In this document: positions 35,226 to 46,435 of the stretch, one piece after another
Position numbering within the stretch: position 1 is the first letter of the stretch
Layout of the letters: each line of letters opens with the position of its first letter
Source of the DNA: Selaginella tamariscina
Taxonomy: Eukaryota > Streptophyta > Lycopodiopsida > Selaginellales > Selaginellaceae
Assembly (NCBI GenBank): GCA_003024785.1
Contig: PUQB01000131.1
Span: 452,501-516,500, forward strand
Length of the DNA: 64,000 nucleotides
Direction: 5' to 3'
Program-made: the position numbers and the translations under genes
The notes under the pieces: generated by a model
The model's input: only the letters and a program-made list of their open reading frames with translations
Told to the model about the DNA's origin: nothing
Database searches by the model: none

Positions 35226-38200
35226 TTATGGTTGACGATGGTCTGACACCATCACACGGCCAGCCGACGGGGACGCCAACTAACGCGGATGAGCGATGGG
35301 ACAAAGCCCCGGATAAGGGAGGTACTTCAGGTACAAACTGATAGCGACCGATGTCAGGCGGCGATGTAACTAGGCATAGATCCGATTGTCCGGACCAACT
35401 ACCCAAGGTATGAAGGACAACACGCGTGAGGGAGGTGCATAAATGTGACAGGCAGGACTCTGTCACCAGGCGACAGACCAGTGGGAAGGCGCCACCTGTA
35501 CCTAGGGTTTAGCGGTAGGTAACCCACTATATAAGCTGAAAGGTAGGTAGTGGCTTGGGGTCTTTTAGGAGTAAAGTCTGCGTCTAATATCTTGCTCCTC
35601 TGTCGAAGATAGTTTATACTCGGACAATCAATATATATATATATTCATTTTCCTTTTATTCACTTTACAAGCGGGCTTTCCCCGCTTGCCCTACTCCTAG
35701 GCCTGGCAACACTCTCTGTCAAGTCATTGCAGTAGAACTTCCCCTACCTGTACACGGGCCCTTGTGGCGTCCGGGTAGAGGCCATCCAATACCTTCCATA
35801 ACTCCTACAGTAAGGCCCGGTTTGCCGGTTCGGACCCCCGGAGTTAGACGCTCCCCAACAGCGTCCTGGCGACCACTATAACTTCCTGAAAAGCACTAGA
35901 TCTGGCCTACGGAGTCCTATGGCGACCACGGAGGGATAAATAGTACACACAGATGGAGTTCACTATAGCAAGTAGAGTGGCGGCCCAAAGAAGAGCAGGG
36001 ATTAACTCATTCAAACAAATAGAGATTGACGAGCAACAGCTGGCCAGGAGGATGTGACAGGCCGGCCAAGGGAGGTTGATGGAAGGCGGTGAGGCACCTC
36101 GGCTGTCGCAATCGGCCCCTGCCTCACCTACCCGAGGGAACGACGGAAATGCCGCATGGTCGAATCTCTGAGCAGCAGTAAACCCGGCACAACAATGGCA
36201 GAGGCGGTCACACGCCGTCGACGACGAAGAAGGATATGAAGGAACTGCAGCACGTCCGAACGACAGTCCAGGCATGACAGCATGCGGGTATGAATAGCAC
36301 CCGGACAGGCGACTTCGCTCGACAATAACCTACGATGCAGTGTGGGATGGATGGCAAGACGACAAAAGGCCTCTGCCTCTCGACATAGGTGAAAGTGACG
36401 GCCACGAAGAACCCCCACACCAAAGAGCAGAACCAGTGTTTGACGAGTACCCCTGAAGAAGGAAACCTCGCACAAGACAACCCCAGGAAAGGGCAGGCCT
36501 ACGACGGAGGCAGGAGTCTCGAGGGGGCAAAAGCAAACCTAGGGCCGTCGTCACTCACCAGGGTGACGTGGGGGGCCCGTGTTTGCCCGAAAAGAGGGGA
36601 GGAAGAGCCTCATCCGGAAGGCCCCCATATGGAGGGGCATCAATTGCCAACAAGGCAACCTCTGCACCAGGAGTTCAGCCGATCGAACGACGCAACAGGT
36701 TAGGGTGGTTACCAGGATGATAACCCAAGGCTTCGGAAGGTCGGGGTACACATGGGATGATCACCTGCGTGAAGGCGACTGGACATCGACGAGCTGACAG
36801 ACTGGGAGGAGGCATCAGAAAGAGGGGCCACACAGTGGCCACCTCGGAGAAGGGACGAGAGGAATTCGTCCAAGGGCAGGAGAGATTCGCCCGAGTGACC
36901 AATATCGCACTGGCCCCGCAAGGGAAATCTGCCAGGGCACATAGCAGAGCCGCAACCATCACTAGACGGGGGATACCGTCTCAGGGCAAGGAGGAATCAC
37001 CCCATCGATCACGACCGTCTAGACGTCGCGGGGAGATTCTGCACACGGTCCTACAAAACTACTCGCTGGAGGAGGGAATACCGTCTAGCCAAGGTAAGCT
37101 GCACCACCAGCCTTTAGGTTGGTCCCGCAGTGGGGGCCCCCGAGGGACAACCGGGAGGAGCCCGTCCTCGTCACCCACCCTCAACGGGAGGGCAGGGCCA
37201 CAAGGAAGGAGAAAGGTACCCGCAAAATACCGGGATGTGGACTACACCACATCCGAAGCGAAGGGTCCGGATTGGAACACTTCTCAGGCACAACGGGACG
37301 CCATGGGAACCGACCCGGTTACCTTATTAGCCCGTGCACTCAATCGGATGTAGAAGAGCACCGTAACAGTGCCCTTACCCGTGTTCCGTGGAGCGAAGGG
37401 GGAAGACACAGACCAACACATACACAAGTTTGAACAGGTGTGCGAACTTTGGAGTGTAATCGACAATCACAAGGAGTTGAGTGCCTTCACATGCACTCTG
37501 GACAAGAAGGCACACGCCTAGTAGATGCGATTCCACGAGGCAAACGGAGGAGCCCGCTGGGAAACCGCACGAAGGGCGTTTTTGGATACCTTCCGGGAGG
37601 AAAAGAGTGAAGAGGAGGTGATCCACAAGCTAACGAGCTTGAAACAGAAAGCGGGAGAGTCGATCGACAAGTACACAGTCCACATGCTGGGGTATATCGC
37701 CGGTTAAGAGATGCCTCAGTTGACCTGATCAAGAAAATGTGGTATCGAAAGGGATTGCGGCCAGAGATTCACAAGTGGATCGGCTTAGATGACAACCAGA
37801 CGTTTGACAAATTACTCCGGTACGCCAAGAAGGCTGAGAAGCGGGAAGCTGAAAGACACCAAGAAAGGAAGGCGCAAGACAAATCAGATGCATAAGAGGC
37901 GAACGACACCGCATCGGGTGAGGAAAACCTCTCTGATGCTCCAAGGCCGGCCAGAAGGGAGAAACAGACAGGTACCAAGGGACACAGGCAGCTACAGCAG
38001 GGGGAAACCCAACAAGGGGCCACATGAAAGGAAGACTTATCCACGACACTGGCTCAAATGGGATACACCGCACGGGAGATAAGTACTGTCAGGTATGTAA
38101 CGTCCGCAGGTCTCACAACATGGATGATTGCTACTGGCTGGCCGAGCTCCTGAGCAAAAGGTTACCACAGGCAGCCGCACTGACGGTAGAATAGGGGACC

Positions 38201-38525
38201 GAAGGGGGGCAGATGGCCGAAGGAGTTACGGCCACAAGACGGAGGGAGATAACCAACCCCGTAGGAGGTCTTGTTCGAGAGACCAGAATCGTAGGTCCCG
38301 TTCCCGTGAGCGGCCACCATATTGACCTAGGTATGGCGAGAGAGAGACGACCGGAACGGAAGGAAGTGTTGTGTGCAGTGCAGAGGCCCACACCCACTCT
38401 ATCGGTGTTCATGGGTATCATTAATCAAACCAATGCTAGAGGCACGAGCAACCAGCGTCGCCAGTGATAACAGGCAGATCCCCGCTAACCCAACTCCAAC
38501 CCCGCACCGCAAGTGAACCAAGCAA
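35226..38525 (+). mobile_element. Family Z gypsy element, copy 2 (LTR-gag only)
   Basis: LTR about 35226-35860, ending CCCCAACA, with a TATA box TATATAAG at 35528-35535. TGGCGACCACTATA at about 35867-35880 is a plausible tRNA primer site. The long gag region ends at 38525, where exon-like sequence on the other strand begins. GC content and conservation are clearly higher than in copy 1, so this copy is younger. Pol and the 3' LTR are absent. Confidence 0.72.
35952..38500 (+). pseudogene. Family Z copy 2 gag
   Basis: From ATG 35952 (EFTIASRVAAQRRAGINSFK) through a disordered region (PLDIGESDGHEEPPHQRAEP, 36376-36435) to a retrotransposon gag domain: GAKGEDTDQHIHKFEQVCEL, then ETARRAFLDTFREEKSEEEV with LTSLKQKAGESIDKY (37340-37700), KMWYRKGLRPEIHKWIG and a lysine-rich segment. 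A Cys/His cluster YCQVCNVRRSHNMDDC is at about 38085-38135 and a second cluster near 38370-38410. A capsid-type protein; several stops and frameshifts break it. Confidence 0.7.
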
Positions 38526-39011
38526 CAGTGGACTTCCTCTTGTGTGTCAAGGCTCTTGCGAAGCTGAACACCGAGCGTTCTCTTAAAATATGCCAATAAA
38601 CAGGTGTAGTTAAGACGCACCGAATAAAATATATGCCCTAGCATCTGCCCATAAATATACATCAAACTATATCTAAAAATGATATATATAAAAATTATGC
38701 AATATTAAAATATTTGCTGTTAACTTACAAGAGCCTTCATCGCATATTTTGGTTTGCCTCTACAATCTCTTTTGGAATCCTGGGAGTCCAAATCTAAACA
38801 CATTATAGATTATTATCTGGGAAGTAAATATATGTGTATACACACATATATTTGTATCATTAATATGCATATACATACGTACAGACACACACATACACAC
38901 ACATATGTGTGTGTGTACCTCGAATTCTCCAAGAGGAAACTCAGCCTGAAGTGTTGTACGGAGAGCATCAGCCGCTTCAACTTCGTTATTAGAGAATACC
39001 CGTAAAATACA

Positions 39012-39012
<1 letters not shown>
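38526..39012 (-). pseudogene. Exon-like remnants of an unidentified gene
   Basis: Minus strand: 39012-38919 reads VFSNNEVEAADALRTTLQAE then FPLGEFE between an AG acceptor and a GT donor. 38793-38726 follows an AG acceptor and ends at GTAAGT; depending on phase it reads IWTPRIPKEIVEANQNMR with a stop, or LDSQDSKRDCRGKPKYAMKA. 38607-38526 reads RTLGVQLRKSLDTQEE and is cut by the end of the Z element. These look like true exons, but I do not recognise the protein. The block at 44270-44546 may belong to the same gene, with element C in an intron. Confidence 0.45.
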
Positions 39013-39048
<36 letters not shown>

Positions 39049-39106
39049 CATAATTTCTTGTGTGTGTGTGTGCGCGTGCGCGGGTGTGTGTGTGTGTGTG
39101 TGTGTG

Positions 39107-39136
<30 letters not shown>
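39013..39136. repeat. (TA)n, (TG)n and (GA)n microsatellite cluster
   Basis: Three adjacent dinucleotide tracts, the first directly preceding the acceptor of the exon-like block at 39012. Confidence 0.9.
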
Positions 39137-39142
<6 letters not shown>

Positions 39143-39302
39143 TGTATACATGTATGCTTTTAATTCTCTTTTGGTAGATAAGAACACAGCATATACACAA
39201 GTTGGGATATTTCATGCATGCATGTATATATACGAATATATATATATGAATGCCCAATCTTAGCATTGCATTAAGTAACAAAACTATTTTTCATGGTGCA
39301 TT

Positions 39303-39512
39303 TGTAAGATACTGTATATTAGGTAACGTACCGTATATACGCATGTGTATATACGCACATGCGTAGTGACACATGGGTGGTGATCTGGCCCCCATGTGTG
39401 TCAGCGCCACGTGTCGCATGTTGTGCCACGTGGCAGGAGACCTCCTGTAATATAGCAGGGTTTTTTTGTAAACTAATATATCAGATTTTTCATTAATATA
39501 TCTGCTCTTTCA
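39303..39512 (+). repeat. Element C 5' LTR with paired G-boxes
   Basis: 210 bp. CACGTG at 39408-39413 and 39427-39432; the second lies in the palindrome GCCACGTGGC. Upstream is a near-palindromic TATACGCATGTG/CACATGCGTA segment and downstream an AT-rich TATA-like region. G-boxes bind bZIP and bHLH factors in plants. Confidence 0.88.
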
Positions 39513-39530
39513 TTGGTGGAGAAGTTGGGT
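39513..39530 (+). other. Putative primer-binding site of the C/D/E family
   Basis: TTGGTGGAGAAGTTGGGT follows the LTR directly and is conserved in D (44791) and E (51091, one change). It begins TGG one base in, as expected for a tRNA 3' end, but it is not the initiator-Met site and I cannot name the tRNA. No complement is seen in the LTR. Confidence 0.55.
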
Positions 39531-39564
39531 ATTCCTTTCTTCCGCATTTTTTTTTCTTGTTTCC

Positions 39565-40645
39565 ATGACAATGAACATGGAGACGGCTTTTAGCATTATT
39601 GCTACTGCTATTGATGCACAAACTAAGTTGTTGGAGCGCTTCGTTGAGGGTCCGTCCTCCTCTTCCCCGTCTGAGCCTCATGCCGGGGGATCTGCTTCTA
39701 GTACTCCTTCATCTTCTTCACAGGCCACAAATCCGAGGGTTCGACCCCGATCTTTTTGTGGTGATCCGGGAGATGATGTATACCACTGGTTTGATCATTT
39801 CCAAGTCATTGTTCGTTACCATGGTTGGGATGAGGCCCGTGCTCTCAGAGAATTCCCTACATGTTTGGAAGGCCCTGCGCTCAAGTGGTATAATGGATTG
39901 GCTGCGGAGATTCAAGCCAATAGTAATCGGTTAACGGAATGTCTCAAACGTACGTTTGGCAAAGTTGAGGATTCAGATGATGCTTTCCAACAACTGCATG
40001 CGATACGACAACATCCTGGTGAGTCTGTTATGCGGTTCAGTATTAGGTTCGGGGATTTAGTTCGGCGTGCATATCCTAACATGCCTGAGCCTATTAAGCT
40101 CGGTATGTTATGGCCAACTATGCGACCCGAACTTGTTCGATTCGTTCGGGCTCTTCGTCCTACCACATTGGAGGAAGCTTTTGCACTAGCTCAACGTTTT
40201 GAGTTGGTGCCTGGTGAGGGCCGTGTTCCCCTTGGGTTACCTGCTCCTCTTGTTCAGCGTGCTGATCCAATGGAGGTTGATGCTGCTGCATATGTGCCCG
40301 CACGACAAGCCTTTCGTGGTCGACCTCGGGGCCCACCCCGTGACCACCTCCACGAAATCGTCCTGCACCTGCTCCAGTTCCTGCCCGTGGTGGTCAAAAT
40401 CCACGGATTCGTGACAGGAGGAATCGGAACAATGCAGGTCAACCCAATCAAGTTCATTGTGGGCCTGTTGGGCACCTGGACATACTTGGCGGGCATGCGA
40501 TGTGTATCCTGATTGGCGTCCACCACATCCAGGCTGGCGACCATATGTTCCGGATGGTGTACCTGTGGCGGCCATTATGTCTGATGATGAGCTTCCAGAT
40601 GATGACGCTTCTCTTGCGGGTGGATCTGTTGCGGAAAACCAGTAA
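39565..40645 (+). pseudogene. Element C Gag
   Basis: ATG 39565 begins MTMNMETAFSIIATAIDAQT, followed by a Ser-rich segment and a gag domain (YHWFDHFQVIVRYHGWDEAR, CLEGPALKWYNGLAAEIQAN, GESVMRFSIRFGDLVRRAYP). The knuckle at about 40453-40500 (in D: CWACWAPGHTWRAC, CX2CX4HX4C) is shifted out of frame here by small deletions near 40340 and 40452. The gag frame is open for about 250 codons. Confidence 0.88.
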
Positions 40646-40739
40646 TCGTACGGGCGACGGAGGGATCCCGTGCGATGGAAACTCCACCTCCATGTTTTTT
40701 CCTATGCATATCAAGGGTTGCAAGTTCCACCAAATCATC

Positions 40740-41060
40740 CAGTTTTCACATTTTCTGCACGAGTGAATGATGTTTCAGTCACAGTACTTGTGGATACAGG
40801 ATCTAGCATGTCTTCCATAACTACTTCTCTGGCGCATCGGTGCTCATTACCCTTGAGACGAGCAGATAAGGTCTTGCACATTTTATATGGTAATGGGCAG
40901 TCTCGTGCAGTATCACAGTACACCACTTCGACTACACTGTTATGGGTGCCAACTGTAAGTTTCCCTCTGGGTCTCTTAGGGTTGTCCCTTCCCAGGTCTT
41001 TGACATCATTCTGGGATGTGATTGGTTAAAGCAGTCGAAAGGTACATGTGATTTTTCACT
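40740..41060 (+). pseudogene. Element C protease
   Basis: Active-site block VTVLVDTGSSMSSITTSLAH (about 40780-40840) and the downstream FDIILGCDWLKQSKG (about 41000-41040), typical of retropepsins. A one-base deletion near 40940 breaks the frame relative to D. Confidence 0.87.
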
Positions 41061-41299
41061 CTCTCCTCCTGTATTACGCTTGGAGTCTGTGTCTTTGCAG
41101 TCTGTTCCTTTACGTCCAGAGAAGTTTGTTGCTGTTTGTATCACGCATACAGCTCCTTTGATTCCGGTCTTGGGATGGTGTTCATCTCAACAGGTTCAAA
41201 TGCCGGATCCGTCACCTGAGTGTCGAGCACACTGCATCGAACAACTTAAGAAACAGTATGCAAGTTTGTTCAAATTTGATCTGTCCCAAGGTGCACGTG

Positions 41300-42000
41300 T
41301 GAAGACTCGACACTGTATACCCACCGGCAATGCAAAGCCTTTCAAAGTCCCGGTTCGACGCAGGTCACCAAAGGAGTTATCAGCCATGCGAACAGCTGTT
41401 ACTGATATGATTGGTAAACGAGTGTGTCGTCACGGAGTCCATGGGCATGTGAACCTCATTTGGTTCCCAAGCCTGATGGATCTCTCCGATTTTGTGTGGA
41501 TTACCGACCTCTTAACGATGTTACCATCAAAGATGTCTATCCACTTCCGAACTCTGCCGATCTATTAGATCGTTTGGGTCAGAGTCGATGGTTTACTAAG
41601 TTGGATTTGGCATCAGGATATTGGCAGGTTCCTATGACTGAGGAGGATATTCCAAAAACGGCCTTCCGGACACCATTTGGTCTTTACGAGTTTTTGGTTA
41701 TGCCTTTTGGATTGACTTCAGCTCCTGCCACCTTTCAACGCATGATGGATGAGCTTCTTTCCGATATGCCTGATATCACTGCCGATTTTATCGACGATGT
41801 GCTCATTCATGGGTCTGGTTCTTGGGAGGATCACATTCGTGATGTACGGCGCGTTCTTGATCGATTTCGAGAAGTTGGCCTGAAGTTGAAACTTGAAAAG
41901 TGTGTGTTTGGTTCGACCGACACCACTTACTTGGGTTACCGTATATCTCGAGAGGGTTTACAGGTGGATCCAATGAAGTTGCGAGCTGTTCGAGAGTTCC
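41300..42000 (+). pseudogene. Element C reverse transcriptase
   Basis: RT blocks in order: PWACEPHLVPKPDGSLRFCV, DYRPLNDVTIKDVYPLP, WFTKLDLASGYWQVPM, YEFLVMPFGLTSAPATFQRM, catalytic ADFIDDVLIHGS (about 41780-41815) and TTYLGYRIS. A 4-nt deletion near 41430 separates the first part from the palm; element D is intact here. Confidence 0.92.
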
Positions 42001-42033
42001 CGTCCCCGTACAGTACAGGAAGTCCAACGTTTC

Positions 42034-42981
42034 TTGGGCACGGTGCAGTACTTGGGTCGATTTATCGATCATCTCACTGATCGAACTGCCCCTCTTCGGG
42101 AGTTAGTTCGTCCACAGGTATCTTTCAGGTGGACTCGCAGGTGTCAGCAGGCATTTGACCAGTTAAAAGAGTTCCTGACAACTCCACCATTGCTTCAATA
42201 CCCAGATTTTACTCGTCCGTTCATTTTACGAGTAGATGCCTCAGATGTTGGTATTGGTGGTGTATTGATGCAAACTGATGCTGTGGATTCTTCAATTCGA
42301 CACCCGGTGGCTTACATTAGTCGAGTACTCACGCCGGCTGAGCGGAATTATTCCACTACTGAAAAAGAATGCCTTGCTGCTGTTTGGGGTTTTGAACGAC
42401 TTCATGCCTACTTACATGGGAGTGAAACGCTTTTGGAGTGTGATCATGCTGCTGTCACTTCCTTATTAAAACGGAAGAATTTAGTGGGTCGCGTAGCCAG
42501 ATGGGCATTACGTCTCCAGGTATATAACTTTAAGGTGGTGCACAGGCCTGGGCGAACAATGGTGGATGCGGATGCACTTTCTCGAGCACCCCTCTCCGAT
42601 TCCACTTTGCCTGCTCATGCAGTAGCTGCAGCATTCGGTTTGATACAAGCCCCTCAGGTATTCGATGCCGACTTACCATCCTTGGAACAGTGGCAGGATG
42701 CTCAAAAACATGAACCATGGACGAGGCAATTACGCGATGCGTTTGCAATTCCGTCTTCCGAACCTCGGTTTCGACAATATCATGCTCAGTTTCGACTTCA
42801 GGATGGTTTATTGTATTTTATTGGGACAAATCCAGAGGACAATGGCGTTTGTGTACCCTCTACATATGTTCCACACCTTCTTCGAGCATATCATGATTCA
42901 CCTATTGTTGGAGGTCATCTTGGTCACAACGAGTGTTGGAGAAGCTGCGCCGATCATTTTATTGGCCAGCATGCGTGGTGA
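42034..42981 (+). CDS. Element C RNase H and pre-integrase region (open frame)
   Basis: A 315-codon open frame with RFIDHLTDRTAPLRELVRPQ, RNase H blocks FILRVDASDVGIGGVLMQTD, PVAYISRVLTPAERNYSTTE and VVHRPGRTMVDADALSRAPL, then the spacer and start of the integrase zinc region (IVGGHLGH). A frameshift after about 42925 breaks the H2C2 module, so this open frame is a fragment of the polyprotein. Confidence 0.9.
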   Translation: MGTVQYLGRFIDHLTDRTAPLRELVRPQVSFRWTRRCQQAFDQLKEFLTTPPLLQYPDFTRPFILRVDASDVGIGGVLMQTDAVDSSIRHPVAYISRVLTPAERNYSTTEKECLAAVWGFERLHAYLHGSETLLECDHAAVTSLLKRKNLVGRVARWALRLQVYNFKVVHRPGRTMVDADALSRAPLSDSTLPAHAVAAAFGLIQAPQVFDADLPSLEQWQDAQKHEPWTRQLRDAFAIPSSEPRFRQYHAQFRLQDGLLYFIGTNPEDNGVCVPSTYVPHLLRAYHDSPIVGGHLGHNECWRSCADHFIGQHAW

Positions 42982-44026
42982 TGTGATCAGGTATATTCAA
43001 AGTTCCCACTTGTCAAACTCGGAATTCCTCTACGACTCGGGCCATGGGAGTGTTGGAATCCATCAATGTCTCTCGCCCTTTTGAGTTAATTGCAGTGGAT
43101 TTAATGGGACCTTTTCCACGTTCTTCTCAAGGTAACCAGTACATCATTGTTGTATCCGATTATTTAACTCGATGGGTGAGGTTGGTGCTCTTCCGGATGC
43201 AACTGCCATGTCAACAGCTTTGTTTCTGTTCGATAATGTGGTTTTGCAGCATTCTTGTCCAGAGCGGATGTTATCAGACAATGGCCCCGCTTTCATTGCA
43301 GAGGTATTCCGAGTGTTGTGTGAGAGGTTAGGGGTAAAACATTCATTTGCCTCTCCGTATCATCCACAAACTGATGGTTTGGTGGAGCGATTGAATCGGA
43401 CCTTCAAGGGTATGATCTCGAAGTATGTGAACTTCAATCACACGGACTGGGATTGGTATTTGCGATGTTTGAGATTTGCTTATGTAACAGGCATTCAGAG
43501 TTCGATTGGTATCTCTCCATTCAAGGCATTGTATGGATATGATCCTAAGTTGCCTAGTGAATTGGGGTTATCATCGAATCTGCCACGTGCCGAGGATGCA
43601 AAGATGTGGGCTCGACATTTGGATGCTGTTTTGCCTCTTCTGCGTGCAGAGTCTGCTGAACATCTTGGTCGAGCTCAAATGCGGCAGCAATCTTCTTACA
43701 ATGCACGACATCAAATTCCACCAGATTTTGCTGACGGTGACTTAGTCCTGGTACGTTTTCCCAAGCTGACTGCACCTGGGCTTGCAACTGGTTTATTACA
43801 CAAGTGGCTTGGTCCCTACCGAGTACTCCGAAAGGTTGGTCCTCAGGTATATCAAGTAAAGTTGGTGGGATCTCATGAGGTTGAGATAGTTCACGTGGTT
43901 CGAATGAAACGGTTTGTCGTTCGAGACTCGTTGAGTACATTTGGTCATACCTTAGATGGCCCAGCTCACACGGATCCAGGACCATCAGATCCATCACCAT
44001 CTACACAACCGCAGAGGGGAGGATAG
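42900..44026 (+). pseudogene. Element C integrase
   Basis: Catalytic acidic residues seen in IAVDLMGPFPRSSQGNQYII, RMLSDNGPAFIAEVF and GLVERLNRTFKGM. Then comes a GPY/F-like tail (LLHKWLGPYRVLRKVGPQVY) and a Pro/Ser/Asp C-terminus ending at 44026, with no chromodomain. Frame breaks lie near 42925-43010 (zinc module) and 43175. The last 284 codons are open. Confidence 0.9.
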
Positions 44027-44232
44027 TGTAAGATACTGTATATTAGGTAACGTACCGTATATACGCATGTGTATATACGCACATGCGTAGTGACACATGG
44101 GTGGTGATCTGGCCCCATGTGTCAGCGCCACGTGTCGCATGTGTGCCACGTGGCAGGAGACCTCCTGTATATAAGCAGGGTTTTTTTGTAAACTAATATA
44201 TCAGATTTTCATTTAATATATCTGCTCTTTCA
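44027..44232 (+). repeat. Element C 3' LTR
   Basis: 206 bp; differs from the 5' LTR mostly by one- to two-base indels. CACGTG at 44129-44134 and 44147-44152; TATATAAGCAGG follows. Confidence 0.92.
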
Positions 44233-44269
44233 CATTATAATATAATGACAAAATTATATATATATAGAG

Positions 44270-44546
44270 GCCAGAGAACGGAGGCGGGTGAGAAATGAGC
44301 GCAGGTTCTCCTCAATTCCCAAGTTTCCCCAAGAATCCCATGAGAATCCAGACCTCAGTATGAGCTACAGGAAGAAGGACAACAGGATGGGAATGAGGTG
44401 TGCGTGTGTGTGGAGGAATGTGATGAATCTGTTGCTATTGTAGACAAAAATGTGGCGTTTGGGAGTACATTGTCAAATCTTGAGGGAATTTTGCTCGCAA
44501 ATGCACCCAGCTGCACCACATCCATAGCCCCCAGCTTAACTTCCAT
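44270..44546 (-). pseudogene. Exon-like block between elements C and D
   Basis: The minus-strand frame from ATG 44546 reads MEVKLGAMDVVQLGAFASKI and PSRFDNVLPNATFLSTIATD, then enters an AC repeat. Further on, 44345-44270 in another frame reads NLGIEENLRSFLTRLRSLAS. Both look like genuine coding sequence on the same strand as the exon-like blocks at 38.5-39.0 kb. Protein family unknown. Confidence 0.4.
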
Positions 44547-44587
44547 ATGTATGTTAATTAATAATAATCAATTATATATTAAACATC

Positions 44588-44790
44588 TGTAAGATACTGT
44601 ATATTATGTAACGTAATGTATATACGCATGTGTATATACACACATGCATAGTGACACATGGGTGGTGATCTGGCCGCCATGTGTCAGTGCCATGTGTTGT
44701 ATGTGTGCCATGTGGCAAGAGGTCTCCTGTATATAAGCAGGGTTTTTGTAGCTTAATGGATTGACATTTTAATATATATCGGCTCTTTCA
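44588..44790 (+). repeat. Element D 5' LTR
   Basis: 203 bp. Both G-box positions read CATGTG instead of CACGTG, the change expected from deamination of methylated CpG. Confidence 0.92.
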
Positions 44791-44842
44791 TTGGTGGAGA
44801 AGTTGGGTATTCCTTTCTTCCCCTTTTCCTTTTCGTGTTTTC

Positions 44843-45960
44843 ATGACGATGAATATGGAGACGGCGTTTAGCATTATTGCTACTGCTATTGATGCACAAA
44901 CAAAGTTGTTGGAGCGCTTTGTTGAGGGTTCGTCCTCCTCTTCCCCGCCTGAGCCTCCTGCCGGGGATCTGCTTCTAGTACTCCTTCGTCTTCTTCACAG
45001 GCCACAAATCCGAGGGTTCGACCCCGATCTTTTTGTGGTGATCCGGAGATGATGTATACCACTGGTTTGATCATTTCCAAGTTATTGTTCGTTACCATGG
45101 TTGGGATGAGGCCGTGCTCTCAGAGAATTCCCTACATGTTTGGAAGGCCCTGCGCTCAAGTGGTATAATGGATTGGCTGCGGAGATTCAAGCCAATAGTA
45201 ATCGGTTGACGGAATGCCTCAAACGTACGTTTGGCAAAGTTGAGGATTCAGATGATGCTTTCCAACAACTGCATGCGATACGACAACATCCTGGTGAGTC
45301 TGTTATGCGGTTCAGTATTAGGTTCGGGGATTTAGTTCGGCGTGCATATCCTAACATGCCTGAGCCCATTAAGCTCGGTATGTTATGGCCAACTATGCGA
45401 CCCGAACTTGTTCGATTCATTCGGGCTCTTCGTCCTACCACATTGGAGGAAGCTTTTGCACTAGCTCAACGATTTGAGTTGGTGCCTGGTGAGGGCCGTG
45501 TTCCCCTTGGGTTACCTGCTCCTCTATTCAGCGTGCTGATCCAATGGAGGTTGATGCTGCTGCATATGTGCCCGCACGACAAGCCTTTCGTGGTCGACCT
45601 CGGGGCCCACCCCGTGGACCACCTCCACGAAATCGTCCTGCACTGCTCCAGTTCCTGCCCGTGGTGGTCAAAATCCACGGATTCGTGACAGGAGGAATCG
45701 GAACAATGCAGGTCGACCCAATCAAGTTCATTGTTGGGCCTGTTGGGCACCTGGACATACTTGGCGGGCATGCGATGTGTATCCTGATTGGCGTCCACCA
45801 CATCCAGGCTGGCGACCATATGTTCCGGATGGTGTGCCTGTGGCGGCCATTGTGGCTATGATGAGCTTCAGATGACGAAGCCTCTCTTGCAGGTGGATCT
45901 GTTGCGGAAAACGAGTAATCGTACGGGCGACGGAGGGATCCCGTGCGATGGAGACTTCAC
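44843..45960 (+). pseudogene. Element D Gag
   Basis: Same protein as element C Gag. One-base losses near 44965, 45050 and 45112 break the N-terminal half; the second half (45140-45530) is open with GESVMRFSIRFGDLVRRAYP. The knuckle at about 45727-45770 is complete. Confidence 0.85.
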
Positions 45961-46019
45961 CTCCATGTTTTTTCCGCTATGCATATCAAGGTTTGCAAGT
46001 TCCACCAGATCATCCAGTT

Positions 46020-46435
46020 TTCACATTTTCTGCACGGTGAATGATCTTTCAGTCACAGTGCTTGTGGATACAGGATCCAGTATGTCTTCCATAACTGCTT
46101 CTCTAGCGCATCGGTGCTCATTACCCTTAAGACGTGCAGATAAGGTCTTGCACATTTTATATGGTAATGGGCAGTCTCGTGCAGTATCACAGTACACCAC
46201 TTTGACTACGCTGGTTATGGGTGCCAACTGTAAGTTTCCCTCTGGGTCTCTTAGGGTTGTCCCTTCCCAGGTCTTTGACATCATTCTGGGATGTGATTGG
46301 TTAAAGCAGTCGAAAGGTACATGTGATTTTTCACTCTCTCCTCCTGTATTACGCTTGGAGTCTGTGTCTTTGCAGTCTGTTCCTTTACGTCCAGAGAAGC
46401 TTTTGCTGTTTGTATCACGCATACAGCTCCTTTGA
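46020..46435 (+). CDS. Element D protease (within an open frame)
   Basis: Contiguous frame holding the LVDTGSSMSSITASLAH active-site block and FDIILGCDWLKQSKG; unlike in C the two halves are in one frame. A shift near 46402 separates it from the RT frame. Confidence 0.85.

Larger units (their letters stand above)
39303..44232 (+). mobile_element. Element C: Ty3/gypsy element without chromodomain
   Basis: 4930 bp with short LTRs (39303-39512 and 44027-44232), TG..CA ends and a 4-bp target duplication CATT (39299-39302, 44233-44236). Order: gag with CCHC knuckle, protease, RT, RNase H, integrase; the last frame stops at the 3' LTR boundary (44026). A polypurine stretch GCAGAGGGGAGGATAG precedes the 3' LTR. 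The RT motif is FIDD. Nearly identical to element D but broken by different small indels. Confidence 0.93.

Noticed and set aside
34846-35466. 206-codon minus-strand frame
   Set aside because: Runs through the 39-bp tandem repeat and the Z LTR; its repetitive sequence (HNPHHLWVK) comes from the tandem repeat.
38720-38800. In-frame TGA as a selenocysteine codon in the exon-like block
   Set aside because: No CxxU context or SECIS-like structure seen; the alternative phase avoids the stop.
39060-39263. Small plus-strand frame of Arg/Glu and Cys/Val repeats
   Set aside because: Translation of TG and GA microsatellites.
40330-40460. Programmed frameshift between Gag and knuckle in element C
   Set aside because: D and E have the knuckle in another relation to the upstream frame and the differences are individual small indels, so decay or read error explains it better.
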